64,000 nucleotides of DNA from an uncultured Eubacteriales bacterium (GCA_934729465.1 CAKVEP010000004.1:62001-126000); one strand, 5' to 3'. Counted from the first letter of the stretch, positions 51,596 to 59,185 are shown. Translations and numbers: made by a program. Notes: generated by a model from the letters alone, not told the origin.

Positions 51596-52366
51596 ATGGA
51601 AAAAAGAGATATAGTAATAGCGGGAAACTGGAAGATGAACAAAACGCCGATTGAAACTGAAAAATTAATTTTTGAGCTTAAACAAACAATTAACAAGCAT
51701 AGGTGTAAAATTATATTATTTGTACCATATGTAGACGTAGAAATTGCAATAAGAAGTGTGGCGGGGACTAAAATACAAATTGGAGCACAAAATTGTCATT
51801 GGGAAAATTCAGGTGCATTTACAGGCGAAATATCTCCCAGTATGCTAAAAGAAATAGGCGTTAATAACGTTATAATTGGTCACAGCGAGAGAAGAATGTT
51901 TTTCAATGAAACGGATGAATCTATAAATAAAAAAATAAAATCTTTAATTAAAAACGATATGAACGCTATATTGTGTGTTGGTGAAACTCTCGAACAAATG
52001 AAAAACAATGAAACTTTAAATGTGATATCAAATCAAATAGAGAAGGCTTTAAACGGCGTGAAGAAAGAAGATTTAAAGAATATTATGATAGCGTATGAGC
52101 CGATATGGGCTATAGGGACCGGCATGACGGCGACGTGTGAGCAAGCTGAAAATGTTTGCAGGGAAATACGTAAAATAATTTGTAGTCTTTACGACCAAAG
52201 TTCAGCAGACCAATTTATAATACAATACGGAGGTTCTATGAATTCGAAGAATGCTTTTGATTTATTGTCTGCGGAGGATATAGACGGCGGATTAATTGGA
52301 GGAGCATCGTTAAAGTCGGAAGAATTTGTGAAGATAGTAGAATTGGCTGATAAAGTAAATTGTTAG
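51596..52366 (+). CDS. tpiA: Triose-phosphate isomerase
   Basis: Interconverts dihydroxyacetone phosphate and glyceraldehyde 3-phosphate. 256 aa from ATG 51596, which has AAAGGGG upstream; the ORF's first ATG at 51569 sits inside a TATAAT-like promoter element. Motifs: AGNWKMNKT (catalytic Asn/Lys), GAQNCHWENSGAFTGE, GHSERR (catalytic His), AYEPIWAIGTG (catalytic Glu), and the phosphate loop YGGSMNSKNA and DGGLIGGASL. gpmI starts 12 bases after the stop, forming a glycolytic pair. Confidence 0.97.
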   Translation: MEKRDIVIAGNWKMNKTPIETEKLIFELKQTINKHRCKIILFVPYVDVEIAIRSVAGTKIQIGAQNCHWENSGAFTGEISPSMLKEIGVNNVIIGHSERRMFFNETDESINKKIKSLIKNDMNAILCVGETLEQMKNNETLNVISNQIEKALNGVKKEDLKNIMIAYEPIWAIGTGMTATCEQAENVCREIRKIICSLYDQSSADQFIIQYGGSMNSKNAFDLLSAEDIDGGLIGGASLKSEEFVKIVELADKVNC

Positions 52367-52378
52367 GAGTGATGTAAA

Positions 52379-53893
52379 ATGCCTAGACCATTGATATTGA
52401 TGATACTTGACGGTTTTGGAATAGGGAAAAACGACATTAAAAGTAATGCTATACTTGCGGCTAAAACGCCTAATTTAGATAAAATATTTAAGTGTAATAA
52501 AACAACAAAAATAAAAGCGTCGGGTGAAGACGTGGGACTTCCATCGGGACAAATGGGAAACTCTGAAGTAGGACATACAAATATCGGAGCAGGAAGAATC
52601 GTTTATCAAGAACTCACAAGGATAACTAAGTCTATAAACGACGGCTCATTTTATCATAATGAAAAAATAAATAGCTTAATGGAAAGTGTTAAAAAAAGTG
52701 GCTCAAAGCTTCATATAATGGGTTTACTTTCTGATGGTGGAGTGCATAGCCACAATTCCCATCTATATGCAATTTTAAATATGGCGTGTAAGTATGGGAT
52801 AAAAGATGTGTGTGTTCACGCTTGGCTTGACGGCAGAGATGTGCCACCTAAATCGGCGAAAAAATATATAAATGAATGTGAAGAGGTAATGAGAAAACTG
52901 GACTTAGGCAAAATATCGACAATTTGCGGAAGATACTACTCCATGGACAGAGACAATAGATGGGAAAGAATTTCACTGGCATACGACGCTATAGCCAACG
53001 CACAAGGAGAGAAGTATAAGTCTGCCAGTGAATATGTGGATGATTCTTATAAAAAAGGTGTTACCGATGAATTTTTAATTCCGGCTGTAGATGAAGGGTA
53101 TACCGGTGTGAATACAAATGATGGAATTATTTGTTTCAATTTCAGACCCGACAGGGCAAGAGAAATCACAAGATGTTTTTGTGAAGAGAAATTTGAAAAA
53201 ATAAACGTTAAGAAAGTACAACCTAAAGAATTTGTATGTATGACGCAGTACGACGTTACAATCCCAAATGTTAAAATAGCATTTAGTCCACAGGAATTAA
53301 AAAATACATTCGGAGAATATATATCCTCAAAAGGGCTTAAACAGCTTAGAATAGCGGAAACAGAAAAATATGCTCATGTTACGTTTTTCTTTAACGGCGG
53401 GACAGAACAAAAATATAATAACGAAGATAGAATATTGGTTGCATCTCCAAAGGTTGCAACTTACGACTTAAAGCCTGAGATGAGTGCTTATGAAGTAACG
53501 GATAAGGTGATTGAGAGTATAAAAAAGGATGTTTATGATGTTATAGTGTTAAATTATGCAAATTGCGATATGGTTGGGCATACGGGTGTTTTTAAAGCAG
53601 CTGTTGAAGCTGTTGAAACTGTGGATAAATGTGTTAAAGAGGTAATTGATGAAATAATTAAAGCAAGAGGCGTGGCTCTAATAACAGCAGACCACGGAAA
53701 CGCTGAAAAAATGCTTGACGATGACGGAAACGTATTTACCGCACATACAACTAATTTAGTTCCTTTTAGCGTTGTAAATTATGAGTGTGAGCTTAGAGAA
53801 GGCGGGAGATTGTCTGATATAGCTCCAACCATGCTTAAAATTTTAAAGTTACCACAGCCTGAAGATATGAGCGGAAAAAGTTTAATAAAATAA
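52379..53893 (+). CDS. gpmI: 2,3-bisphosphoglycerate-independent phosphoglycerate mutase
   Basis: Manganese-dependent mutase converting 3- to 2-phosphoglycerate. 504 aa. Alkaline-phosphatase fold with MILDGFGIG (metal Asp, about 6-14), GLPSGQMGNSEVGHTNIGAGR with the phosphoserine nucleophile (in parts; PSGQMGNSEVGH at about 58-69), DGGVHSHNSH, AWLDGRDVPPKSA, NFRPDRAREI and the C-terminal DMVGHTG and ITADHGNAEKM metal sites. GGAG lies 10 bases before the ATG. A hairpin after the stop ends both this gene and the converging spoVT. Confidence 0.97.
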   Translation: MPRPLILMILDGFGIGKNDIKSNAILAAKTPNLDKIFKCNKTTKIKASGEDVGLPSGQMGNSEVGHTNIGAGRIVYQELTRITKSINDGSFYHNEKINSLMESVKKSGSKLHIMGLLSDGGVHSHNSHLYAILNMACKYGIKDVCVHAWLDGRDVPPKSAKKYINECEEVMRKLDLGKISTICGRYYSMDRDNRWERISLAYDAIANAQGEKYKSASEYVDDSYKKGVTDEFLIPAVDEGYTGVNTNDGIICFNFRPDRAREITRCFCEEKFEKINVKKVQPKEFVCMTQYDVTIPNVKIAFSPQELKNTFGEYISSKGLKQLRIAETEKYAHVTFFFNGGTEQKYNNEDRILVASPKVATYDLKPEMSAYEVTDKVIESIKKDVYDVIVLNYANCDMVGHTGVFKAAVEAVETVDKCVKEVIDEIIKARGVALITADHGNAEKMLDDDGNVFTAHTTNLVPFSVVNYECELREGGRLSDIAPTMLKILKLPQPEDMSGKSLIK

Positions 53894-53895
53894 AT

Positions 53896-53930
53896 ATTAC
53901 CGATAATACATTATGTATTGTCGGTAATTT
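53896..53930. terminator. Bidirectional terminator between gpmI and spoVT
   Basis: ATTACCGATAATACA and TGTATTGTCGGTAAT make a 15-bp stem with one wobble on a TTA loop; T-rich on the plus side. Confidence 0.8.
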
Positions 53931-53949
53931 AATTAAAGATAAAAAACAT

Positions 53950-54492
53950 TTATTCTTCCATCTGTTTTCCTAAGAAAGATGCCGCTGTTTGAACTAGCTT
54001 AACGTCTGTTTCGGTTGAATTATTTGTTTTGTCATCTGAAGCTAGCATGATTACAGCACCGGTAACGTCGCCTGATGCGATTATGGGATATATTATACTG
54101 GCTTTTCTGTCTATACCTTCTATTGGCGTTATGGAATTTTTACTTGAATTTGCAGAGAAATTTTCACGGTTTTCCATTAAATCTTCAGTAGACTGTGTTA
54201 TACGTCTCTCCAAAAACTCCTTTTTAGAAACTCCTTCAGCGGCAACAACATGGTCTCTGTCGCAAATCAAAGTGGGGAGAGAGGAAGCTTTGTAAAGTAC
54301 TTCGGCGTATTGCGAAGCAAACGGTGACATTTCACCGATAGGCGAATACTTTTTAAAAATTACTTCTCCATTTGCTTCTGTGTATATCTCTAAAGGGTCA
54401 CCTTCTCTAATTCTTAATGTTCGTCTTATTTCCTTTGGTATGACAATTCTACCTAAATCGTCAATTCTCCTAACAATTCCTGTAGCTTTCAA
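53950..54492 (-). CDS. spoVT: Stage V sporulation protein T
   Basis: 180-aa transcription regulator of late forespore genes (SigG-dependent in Bacillus). N-terminal AbrB-type DNA-binding domain (ATGIVRRIDDLGRIVIPKEIR in parts, residues 3-50) and a C-terminal GAF-like domain (about 58-180), SLPTLICDRDHVVAAEG, ITPIEG and ASIIYPIIASGDVTGAVIMLA (in parts). Length and domain order match SpoVT. AAGGAGGT precedes the ATG by about 10 bases. It reads toward gpmI and shares a terminator with it. The N-terminal domain is highly similar to the small AbrB protein at 49956. Confidence 0.95.
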   Translation of the reverse strand: MKATGIVRRIDDLGRIVIPKEIRRTLRIREGDPLEIYTEANGEVIFKKYSPIGEMSPFASQYAEVLYKASSLPTLICDRDHVVAAEGVSKKEFLERRITQSTEDLMENRENFSANSSKNSITPIEGIDRKASIIYPIIASGDVTGAVIMLASDDKTNNSTETDVKLVQTAASFLGKQMEE

Positions 54493-54646
54493 TTTAAAGT
54501 TACCTCCTTATAAGAACTTTTTATTACTATTTTTATAATAAATTTGGTACGCAATCATAGTTTTTACACATTTATGATTAATTATTCTTTTTAATTTATA
54601 TATTTTTCACCAGAAACGGATTTTTACAATATTATAAAAATAGTGA

Positions 54647-54675
54647 TTGATATTTAGGTAACATTAGGTTATAAT
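54647..54675 (+). promoter_or_regulatory. Promoter for the ferredoxin gene
   Basis: TTGATA (54647-54652), 17 bases, TATAAT (54670-54675), 33 bases before the ATG. Confidence 0.75.
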
Positions 54676-54707
54676 ACTTTTTGAATTGTAAATAGGAGGT
54701 ATACACA

Positions 54708-55124
54708 ATGAAAGCAATAGTAGACCAAGAAGCTTGTATAGGATGCGGAATATGTCCAAGTGTTTGTCCGGAAGTGTTTGAAATGGGAGACGATGGTAAA
54801 TCACACGTGATTTTAGACGACATTTCAGGTTTAGAGGATAGCGTTGAAGAAGCTATTGAAAATTGTCCAGTTGCGGCAATAAGTAAGGAAGATGTCGCTG
54901 AAGGAACTACTGATGGCAGTGAAAATACAGAAGTAAGCGAAGAAGTAACTGCTGATGACAGTCAAAATATAGAAGTAAGTGAAGAAGATGTCGCTGAAGA
55001 AACTACTGATGGCAGTGAAAATACAGAAGTAAGCGAAGAAGTAACTGCTGATGACAGTCAAAATATAGAAGTAAGTGAAGAAGATGTCGCTGAAGAAACT
55101 GTTGATGACAGTCAAAATATGTAA
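54708..55124 (+). CDS. Ferredoxin with acidic tandem-repeat C-terminal tail
   Basis: 138 aa. Residues 1-62 form a single-cluster ferredoxin: CIGCGICPSVCPEVF holds three of the four Cys (11, 14 and 20 or so, with extra Cys17) and NCPVAAI (about 51-57) the fourth. The remaining about 76 residues are a highly acidic repeat tail built from two 32-residue units (SEEDVAEETTDGSENTEV plus SEEVTADDSQNIEV) and part of a third, with no Cys. The usual protein ends near residue 62. In the third unit GAA became TAA at 55122-55124; without it the frame would run seven more codons to TAA at 55146-55148. AGGAGG precedes ATG 54708. Confidence 0.9.
   Translation: MKAIVDQEACIGCGICPSVCPEVFEMGDDGKSHVILDDISGLEDSVEEAIENCPVAAISKEDVAEGTTDGSENTEVSEEVTADDSQNIEVSEEDVAEETTDGSENTEVSEEVTADDSQNIEVSEEDVAEETVDDSQNM
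54888..55118 (+). repeat. 96-bp tandem repeats in the ferredoxin gene
   Basis: Units 54888-54983 and 54984-55079 differ at one base; a shortened third unit starts at 55080. The period is a multiple of three, so copy number changes keep the frame. Confidence 0.92.
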
Positions 55125-55156
55125 GTAAGTGAAGAAGATATTATTTAACTTGATAA

Positions 55157-55192
55157 CCCCCACCATGAATAAGTATGGTGGGGGTATTATTT
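55157..55192. terminator. Strong bidirectional terminator after the ferredoxin gene
   Basis: CCCCCACCAT and ATGGTGGGGG form a perfect 10-bp GC-rich stem on an 8-base loop, followed by TATTATTT; it also faces the converging peptide genes. Confidence 0.85.
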
Positions 55193-55203
55193 ATATATTA
55201 TAT

Positions 55204-55518
55204 TTAATTATTGCGTGTGATAAGGCTGAGGCTAATTGAACATTCCCCCGTTAGTTTTTTGTGACAAAAAGGACATACTTCATATATTTGTTTTAGTTGT
55301 ATAACGTCTGGGTGCCGATCTGCTTCTTCGAATTTTAGTGACCCAAGATGTATACGTATTGTTTTTCCAAATTTACAATTTTTATTTATGCAATGTAAAC
55401 TGTATTCGTAGACTTTATATTTGCAATCTGCATTAGGTTCATATCCTCTCCCTCCTGCAACATTTTCTAAATCCTCGTCGTTAATAGCGTTTAATTTTTG
55501 CATTTTGTTTTCCTCCAT
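55204..55518 (-). CDS. VAGG-leader zinc-ribbon-like small protein (peptide b)
   Basis: 104 aa. Leader-like N-terminus with LNAINDEDLENVAGG ending at residue 23, then an 81-residue core containing Cys in DCKY, LHCINKNCKFG, VCPFCHKK and GECS; CINKNC and CPFCH form a possible zinc ribbon. No membrane segment or signal peptide of the Sec type. GGACG precedes the ATG; a second in-frame ATG six codons on has GGAGG before it. The upstream 35 bases are nearly identical to those of peptide c, so b and c are tandem duplicates that kept the leader and diverged in the core. Probably in one transcript with c and d. No named family recognised. Confidence 0.7.
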   Translation of the reverse strand: MEENKMQKLNAINDEDLENVAGGRGYEPNADCKYKVYEYSLHCINKNCKFGKTIRIHLGSLKFEEADRHPDVIQLKQIYEVCPFCHKKLTGECSISLSLITRNN

Positions 55519-55537
55519 TTTTATCGTCCTTTCTGTT

Positions 55538-55843
55538 TTATGAACCCTTGTCTATTAGACCACATTTTTTCCCTCTTAAATCATGCAAAACCATAGTGGC
55601 ATTTTTGCATTTAGGGCATTGTTTATTTTCTTCAAATGGCTCTTTAGCCTCTTCAATCGCACCACATTTTTCGTCCGGGCATTCGTAATATGATGTACCA
55701 TTGAATTCATAAATTGGTTTAAGAGTAAAATGAATACCCCCACAGATATGTTGGCTTTTTTCTGTGTCAGTACCACCAGCAACCTTATCTAAGCTTTCAT
55801 CGTTAATTGAGTTTAATTGTTTTAAATGTTTGTTTTCTTCCAT
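55538..55843 (-). CDS. VAGG-leader zinc-ribbon-like small protein (peptide c)
   Basis: 101 aa. N-terminus with LNSINDESLDKVAGG ending at residue 24, followed by a 77-residue core: HICGGIHF, YYECPDEKCGAIEEA, QCPKCKNATMVLHDL and KKCGLI. The two CxxxxC/CxxC pairs resemble a zinc ribbon of the transcript- or ribosome-protein type, unusual behind a double-glycine leader. AAAGGAGG lies six bases before the ATG. It is 19 bases upstream of peptide b and 76 bases downstream of peptide d in transcription order. Function unknown. An intracellular zinc-ribbon protein with a chance VAGG is the main alternative. Confidence 0.7.
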   Translation of the reverse strand: MEENKHLKQLNSINDESLDKVAGGTDTEKSQHICGGIHFTLKPIYEFNGTSYYECPDEKCGAIEEAKEPFEENKQCPKCKNATMVLHDLRGKKCGLIDKGS

Positions 55844-55919
55844 TTTTATCCTCCTTTCTGTTTTAAAAATTTTAGATAATTTTTTTAATCTTGATGTAAC
55901 TAATAGATTAAATATTTTT

Positions 55920-56201
55920 TTAAAAATGTATTGTTTGTGATGAATCAGCGCTGCATATAGTTATTTCTTCTAAATCTAATTCTTTATTGCATGATGGACA
56001 TATTGGTGTTTGGACAAAATCTTTTATACTTAAAGGTATGATTATTTTTTTCTGAAAAATATCTGTTCCCATAAATCCGTGTCTGTGTCTATATACTGCA
56101 ACTGCTAAGCTACCTTTATTTTCATTCTGTCCCCCTGCAACTTTACCTAAGCTTTCATCTTTAACGGCGTCTAATTCATTTAATTTTTCATTATCTTCCA
56201 T
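55920..56201 (-). CDS. VAGG-leader small protein (peptide d)
   Basis: 93 aa from the ATG at 56201, which has GAGGTG six bases upstream; the ORF's first ATG at 56210 overlaps that site. Leader LDAVKDESLGKVAGG ends at residue 24; the 69-residue core holds only one full Cys pair (ICPSCNKELDLEEITIC) and is otherwise rich in aromatic and basic residues (YRHRHGF). First gene of the minus run d-c-b, with a consensus promoter directly upstream. Leader similarity with b and c is clear, core similarity is not, which is the usual pattern in peptide families processed at a GG site. No export or modifying gene is adjacent. Confidence 0.7.
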   Translation of the reverse strand: MEDNEKLNELDAVKDESLGKVAGGQNENKGSLAVAVYRHRHGFMGTDIFQKKIIIPLSIKDFVQTPICPSCNKELDLEEITICSADSSQTIHF

Positions 56202-56236
56202 AAATTTCACCTCACTTTACAATATAATATATCATA

Positions 56237-56265
56237 AATATACCATATTTTTTGCGAGGTGTCAA
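56237..56265 (-). promoter_or_regulatory. Promoter for peptides d-c-b
   Basis: Minus strand: TTGACA (56260-56265), 17 bases, TATATT (56237-56242). The upstream block ATTTTACTTGACAC recurs at peptide a. Confidence 0.8.
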
Positions 56266-56287
56266 GTAAAATTAAATATATTTTAAA

Positions 56288-57319
56288 TTAATTTGTATTT
56301 TTTTCTATACTTTCTTCCATAAAATCAAATTCTCTATAAAACTCTTTTGTATCCGCTACTCTTATAACTGAAGCTTTATTTTTCTCAAGCAATTTTGTTA
56401 TGGCATATAAATCTATCCATATTTCGTTGTTACATTCCTTTTGAGATTCGTCAAAAATTAATTCTAATCCCAAGTGCAAGTGACTTTCGTTTATGTTATT
56501 AACATTCTCTTTTGAGCTGTAACCGGTTCTTCCGACGTAGCCGATGACGTCACCGGCTTTTACGATTTTTCCTTCTTTTAAATCTGTGTGGAATGGTCTG
56601 TTTTGTCTTAAATGAGCGTAATAATAGTATCTTTTTGTGTCAAAGCTTCTTATTCCAACTCTCCAACCGCCATATTGGTTCCACCCCATAACTTCGACTA
56701 TTCCCGACTCAACAGCTATAACGGGAGTTCCTGTTGCTGCCATAAGGTCGTGACCAAGGTGAGGACGTGCATATCCGTAAGAGCGTGACGCCCCGAAATC
56801 TGAATAGTGGGAGTAAGGGAACGTTTTAGCTATTGGCGAAAACACTTTCAGACCATATTTTTCTTGCCATGCATCGTCCGGACTATCCTTAGGCTTTACT
56901 TTATATTTTCCTAAAAATTCACCTAAAGCGGCAGTGTAAGCCTCCTTGTAATAATTATAGTGTTTCATATCTTTGGTGAGCTCTTCGAGAGAATTTCCGT
57001 CGTTAATTTTTAACACTAAATTATCCATATCTGATTCTTTATACTTTTTGAAATCTCCGCCATACTTTGCTGCTAAATAAGAAAGTATGTCTATCCAGTT
57101 TATTTTTATGGCTTTGTCTTGTGAGGCGATGTCTATGTTCATAGCTTTTTCCATTGCTTCATACGTTGGATTAAATTCAACGTATTTTATGTAATCATTA
57201 TTTTGGCTTTCAGCCGAAACAATTTTATTAATTTGTAGCATAGTACAAACCATTACTGACACCACAAAAAATGCTAAAAAGCATATTATTGATTTTTTAT
57301 TAATTCTTATCACAAACAC
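56288..57319 (-). CDS. M23-family cell-wall endopeptidase, secreted
   Basis: 343 aa from GTG 57319 (AGGTGG eight bases before; the ORF could start at GTG 57331). A signal sequence or membrane anchor spans about residues 5-30 (KKSIICFLAFFVVSVMV), cut possibly near VSAES. The central part is family-specific helical sequence; the peptidase M23 domain lies at about 175-300 with zinc ligands in PHLGHDLMA (HxxxD) and ESHLHLGLE (HxH). YYAHLRQNRPF and GDVIGYVGRTG are typical. It cuts peptide cross-bridges in peptidoglycan; similarity to SpoIIQ-like or LytM proteins suggests sporulation or wall turnover. It stands between the peptide genes. Confidence 0.88.
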   Translation of the reverse strand: MFVIRINKKSIICFLAFFVVSVMVCTMLQINKIVSAESQNNDYIKYVEFNPTYEAMEKAMNIDIASQDKAIKINWIDILSYLAAKYGGDFKKYKESDMDNLVLKINDGNSLEELTKDMKHYNYYKEAYTAALGEFLGKYKVKPKDSPDDAWQEKYGLKVFSPIAKTFPYSHYSDFGASRSYGYARPHLGHDLMAATGTPVIAVESGIVEVMGWNQYGGWRVGIRSFDTKRYYYYAHLRQNRPFHTDLKEGKIVKAGDVIGYVGRTGYSSKENVNNINESHLHLGLELIFDESQKECNNEIWIDLYAITKLLEKNKASVIRVADTKEFYREFDFMEESIEKNTN

Positions 57320-57440
57320 TATCTTTACCACCTATACTTTAATATAATTAATTTATATTAAAAATTTTAAATTATAATTCATAATAAGCGTGTAAATTTT
57401 GTTTTAAAAAAGAAAGATAAAATATCTTTATTACTATTTA

Positions 57441-57480
57441 AAAAATGTGAATCTCAATAACTCATGAGAATCACATTTTT
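57441..57480. terminator. Terminator downstream of peptide e
   Basis: 16-base arms AAAAATGTGAATCTCA and TGAGAATCACATTTTT (one mismatch) around an 8-base loop, U-rich on both sides. Confidence 0.85.
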
Positions 57481-57500
57481 AATATAATGTTTATAATGTA

Positions 57501-57824
57501 TTAACTGAATAGCCACTGCAAAAATGTTTTATTTTCTGCTTTTGCTAAATTGTTAATTAAGTTACATAATTCTTCAACTCTGCCCGGGTCAACCATTTCA
57601 TTCTTTTGATTATATACTCTATAGTTTCCGCTACGAGTTCTTTGAAGCTTGTATTTGGCTTTTCTTAGAGCAGAAGCTTCTTCATCAGTAAGATTGTATA
57701 TTGGGTCACTTACTATTGCGTAGCCTCCGCTTATTGCCTCTAATTGGTCAGGTGTTAACACTAACCCACCCTCTGAGGTGTCAATCTTTTTTAAAACATC
57801 GTCTTTTGCATCAAATAATTGCAT
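57501..57824 (-). CDS. Small protein with double-glycine leader (peptide e)
   Basis: 107 aa. The N-terminal 34 residues end in LTPDQLEAISGGYA, a textbook pattern of Nif11/NHLP-like double-glycine leaders. The 73-residue remainder is charged (KAKYKLQRTRSGNYRVYNQK) with one Cys and ends hydrophobic (FLQWLFS). It is unlike peptides a-d in core and carries no Cys pairs. AGGAGG precedes the ATG. It is monocistronic between a promoter (57868-57896) and a strong terminator. Whether it is a bacteriocin-like precursor or a cytoplasmic protein is unknown; no peptidase-transporter is seen in the window. Confidence 0.65.
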   Translation of the reverse strand: MQLFDAKDDVLKKIDTSEGGLVLTPDQLEAISGGYAIVSDPIYNLTDEEASALRKAKYKLQRTRSGNYRVYNQKNEMVDPGRVEELCNLINNLAKAENKTFLQWLFS

Positions 57825-57867
57825 TTAAATTCCTCCTTTTGAAAATTATGTTAATTAACACTATTAT

Positions 57868-57896
57868 AAAATAACATATCGAAAAAGATTTGTCAA
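57868..57896 (-). promoter_or_regulatory. Promoter for peptide e
   Basis: Minus strand: TTGACA (57891-57896), 17 bases, TATTTT (57868-57873). Confidence 0.5.
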
Positions 57897-57934
57897 TAAT
57901 TTTCACAAAAATATTATTAAAATACAATAAAAAT

Positions 57935-57974
57935 AAAACACACACCTTTTATATATGTAAAAAGTGTGCGTTTT
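57935..57974. terminator. Terminator downstream of gapA
   Basis: Arms AAAACACACACCTTTT and AAAAAGTGTGCGTTTT pair with two mismatches around an 8-base loop; U-rich in the gapA direction. Confidence 0.75.
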
Positions 57975-57978
57975 TAAA

Positions 57979-58998
57979 TTATTTATTATCAACTGAATAC
58001 ATGTATTTTATTAAGTCTAATACCTTGTTGCTGTAACCCCATTCGTTGTCGTACCACGAAACAAGCTTTACGAAATTTTCATTAAGCATTATTCCAGCCG
58101 TGGCGTCGAATATAGATGTGCGGGAGTCGGTATAAAAATCAGAGGAAACAACAGCCTCGTCGGTGTACCCTAGTATACCTTTCATTTCGTTTTCTGAAGC
58201 TTGTTTTATAGCGGAACAAATTTCTTCATAAGTGGCAGCCTTTTCGATTCTACAGGTTAAATCCACAACCGACACATCTAACGTTGGAACTCTGAAAGCC
58301 ATTCCCGTAAGCTTACCCTTGAGTTCTGGAATTACTAATGCACAAGCTTTAGCAGCTCCTGTTGATGAAGGGATTATGTTGCCTGATGATGCACGTCCAC
58401 CGCGCCAGTCTTTACTTGACGGAGCATCAACTGTTTTCTGGGTGTTGGTTATTGAGTGAACAGTCGTCATAAGACCTTCAACTATACCGAATTTATCATT
58501 TACTACCTTTGCAAGAGGGGCTAAACAGTTTGTGGTACAAGAAGCGTTAGACACAACATTCATGTCTTTTGTGTATTTGTCTAAATTCACTCCGCAAACA
58601 AAAGTTGGTGTCTCTTTGTCCTTGGCAGGTGCAGAGATTATAACCTTTTTAGCTCCGGCTTTAATGTGAGCAGAAGCTTTTTCTTTTGTACAGAAAACTC
58701 CGGTTGATTCAATAACATATTCAGCTCCAACTTTGCCCCAAGGAATATTTTCGGGTTCTTTCTCGGAGAACACGTTGATAGCCTTACCATTTACGATTAA
58801 TTTTCCATTTTCAGCTTTAACCTCGCCGTTGAATTTGCCATGGACAGTATCATATTTTACCATGTAAACCATGTAATCAAGATTTATGAAAGGGTCGTTA
58901 ATTCCTACAACTTCTAAGTCTTCAGAGTTACACACAGCAGCTCTGAACACTAACCTTCCAATTCTGCCAAATCCATTTATACCTATTTTAATTGACAT
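57979..58998 (-). CDS. gapA: Glyceraldehyde-3-phosphate dehydrogenase
   Basis: NAD-dependent glycolytic dehydrogenase, 339 aa from ATG 58998 (AGGAGTG upstream). NAD-binding INGFGRIGRLVFRA is at about residues 7-20; the catalytic signature SNASCTTNCLAPLAKV (Cys near 155) and the substrate-site RRGGRASSGNIIPSSTGAAKA region (WRGGRASSGNIIPS in part), plus SWYDNEWGYSNKV at the end, are complete. The GINDPF stretch at about 35-40 with D favours NAD over NADP. It has its own promoter and terminator, away from pgk-tpiA-gpmI, which is a departure from the common gap-pgk-tpi order. Confidence 0.97.
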   Translation of the reverse strand: MSIKIGINGFGRIGRLVFRAAVCNSEDLEVVGINDPFINLDYMVYMVKYDTVHGKFNGEVKAENGKLIVNGKAINVFSEKEPENIPWGKVGAEYVIESTGVFCTKEKASAHIKAGAKKVIISAPAKDKETPTFVCGVNLDKYTKDMNVVSNASCTTNCLAPLAKVVNDKFGIVEGLMTTVHSITNTQKTVDAPSSKDWRGGRASSGNIIPSSTGAAKACALVIPELKGKLTGMAFRVPTLDVSVVDLTCRIEKAATYEEICSAIKQASENEMKGILGYTDEAVVSSDFYTDSRTSIFDATAGIMLNENFVKLVSWYDNEWGYSNKVLDLIKYMYSVDNK

Positions 58999-59034
58999 AA
59001 AATAACACACTCCTAAAATTATTCAATACGTTAT

Positions 59035-59063
59035 ATTTTATATCATATTCGCTCAGAATACAA
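59035..59063 (-). promoter_or_regulatory. Promoter for gapA
   Basis: Minus strand: TTGTAT (59058-59063), 17 bases, TAAAAT (59035-59040). Confidence 0.6.
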
Positions 59064-59185
59064 TTATTAAGATTTAAATTTCTTGTTTATTAAGTTTAAA
59101 GAAAAATTATCCTAATTAATATTTATAGCGTCATGCAAAAATATACGTTTATAAGGTTAAGGAAAATATTATAAAAATATATAAA

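Noticed and set aside
54888..55118. CRISPR-like array
   Set aside because: The repeats are contiguous, in frame and coding; there are no spacers.
54831..55166. A 111-aa minus-strand frame opposite the ferredoxin tail
   Set aside because: It is the antisense of the 96-bp repeats, has no ribosome site and only mirrors their periodicity.
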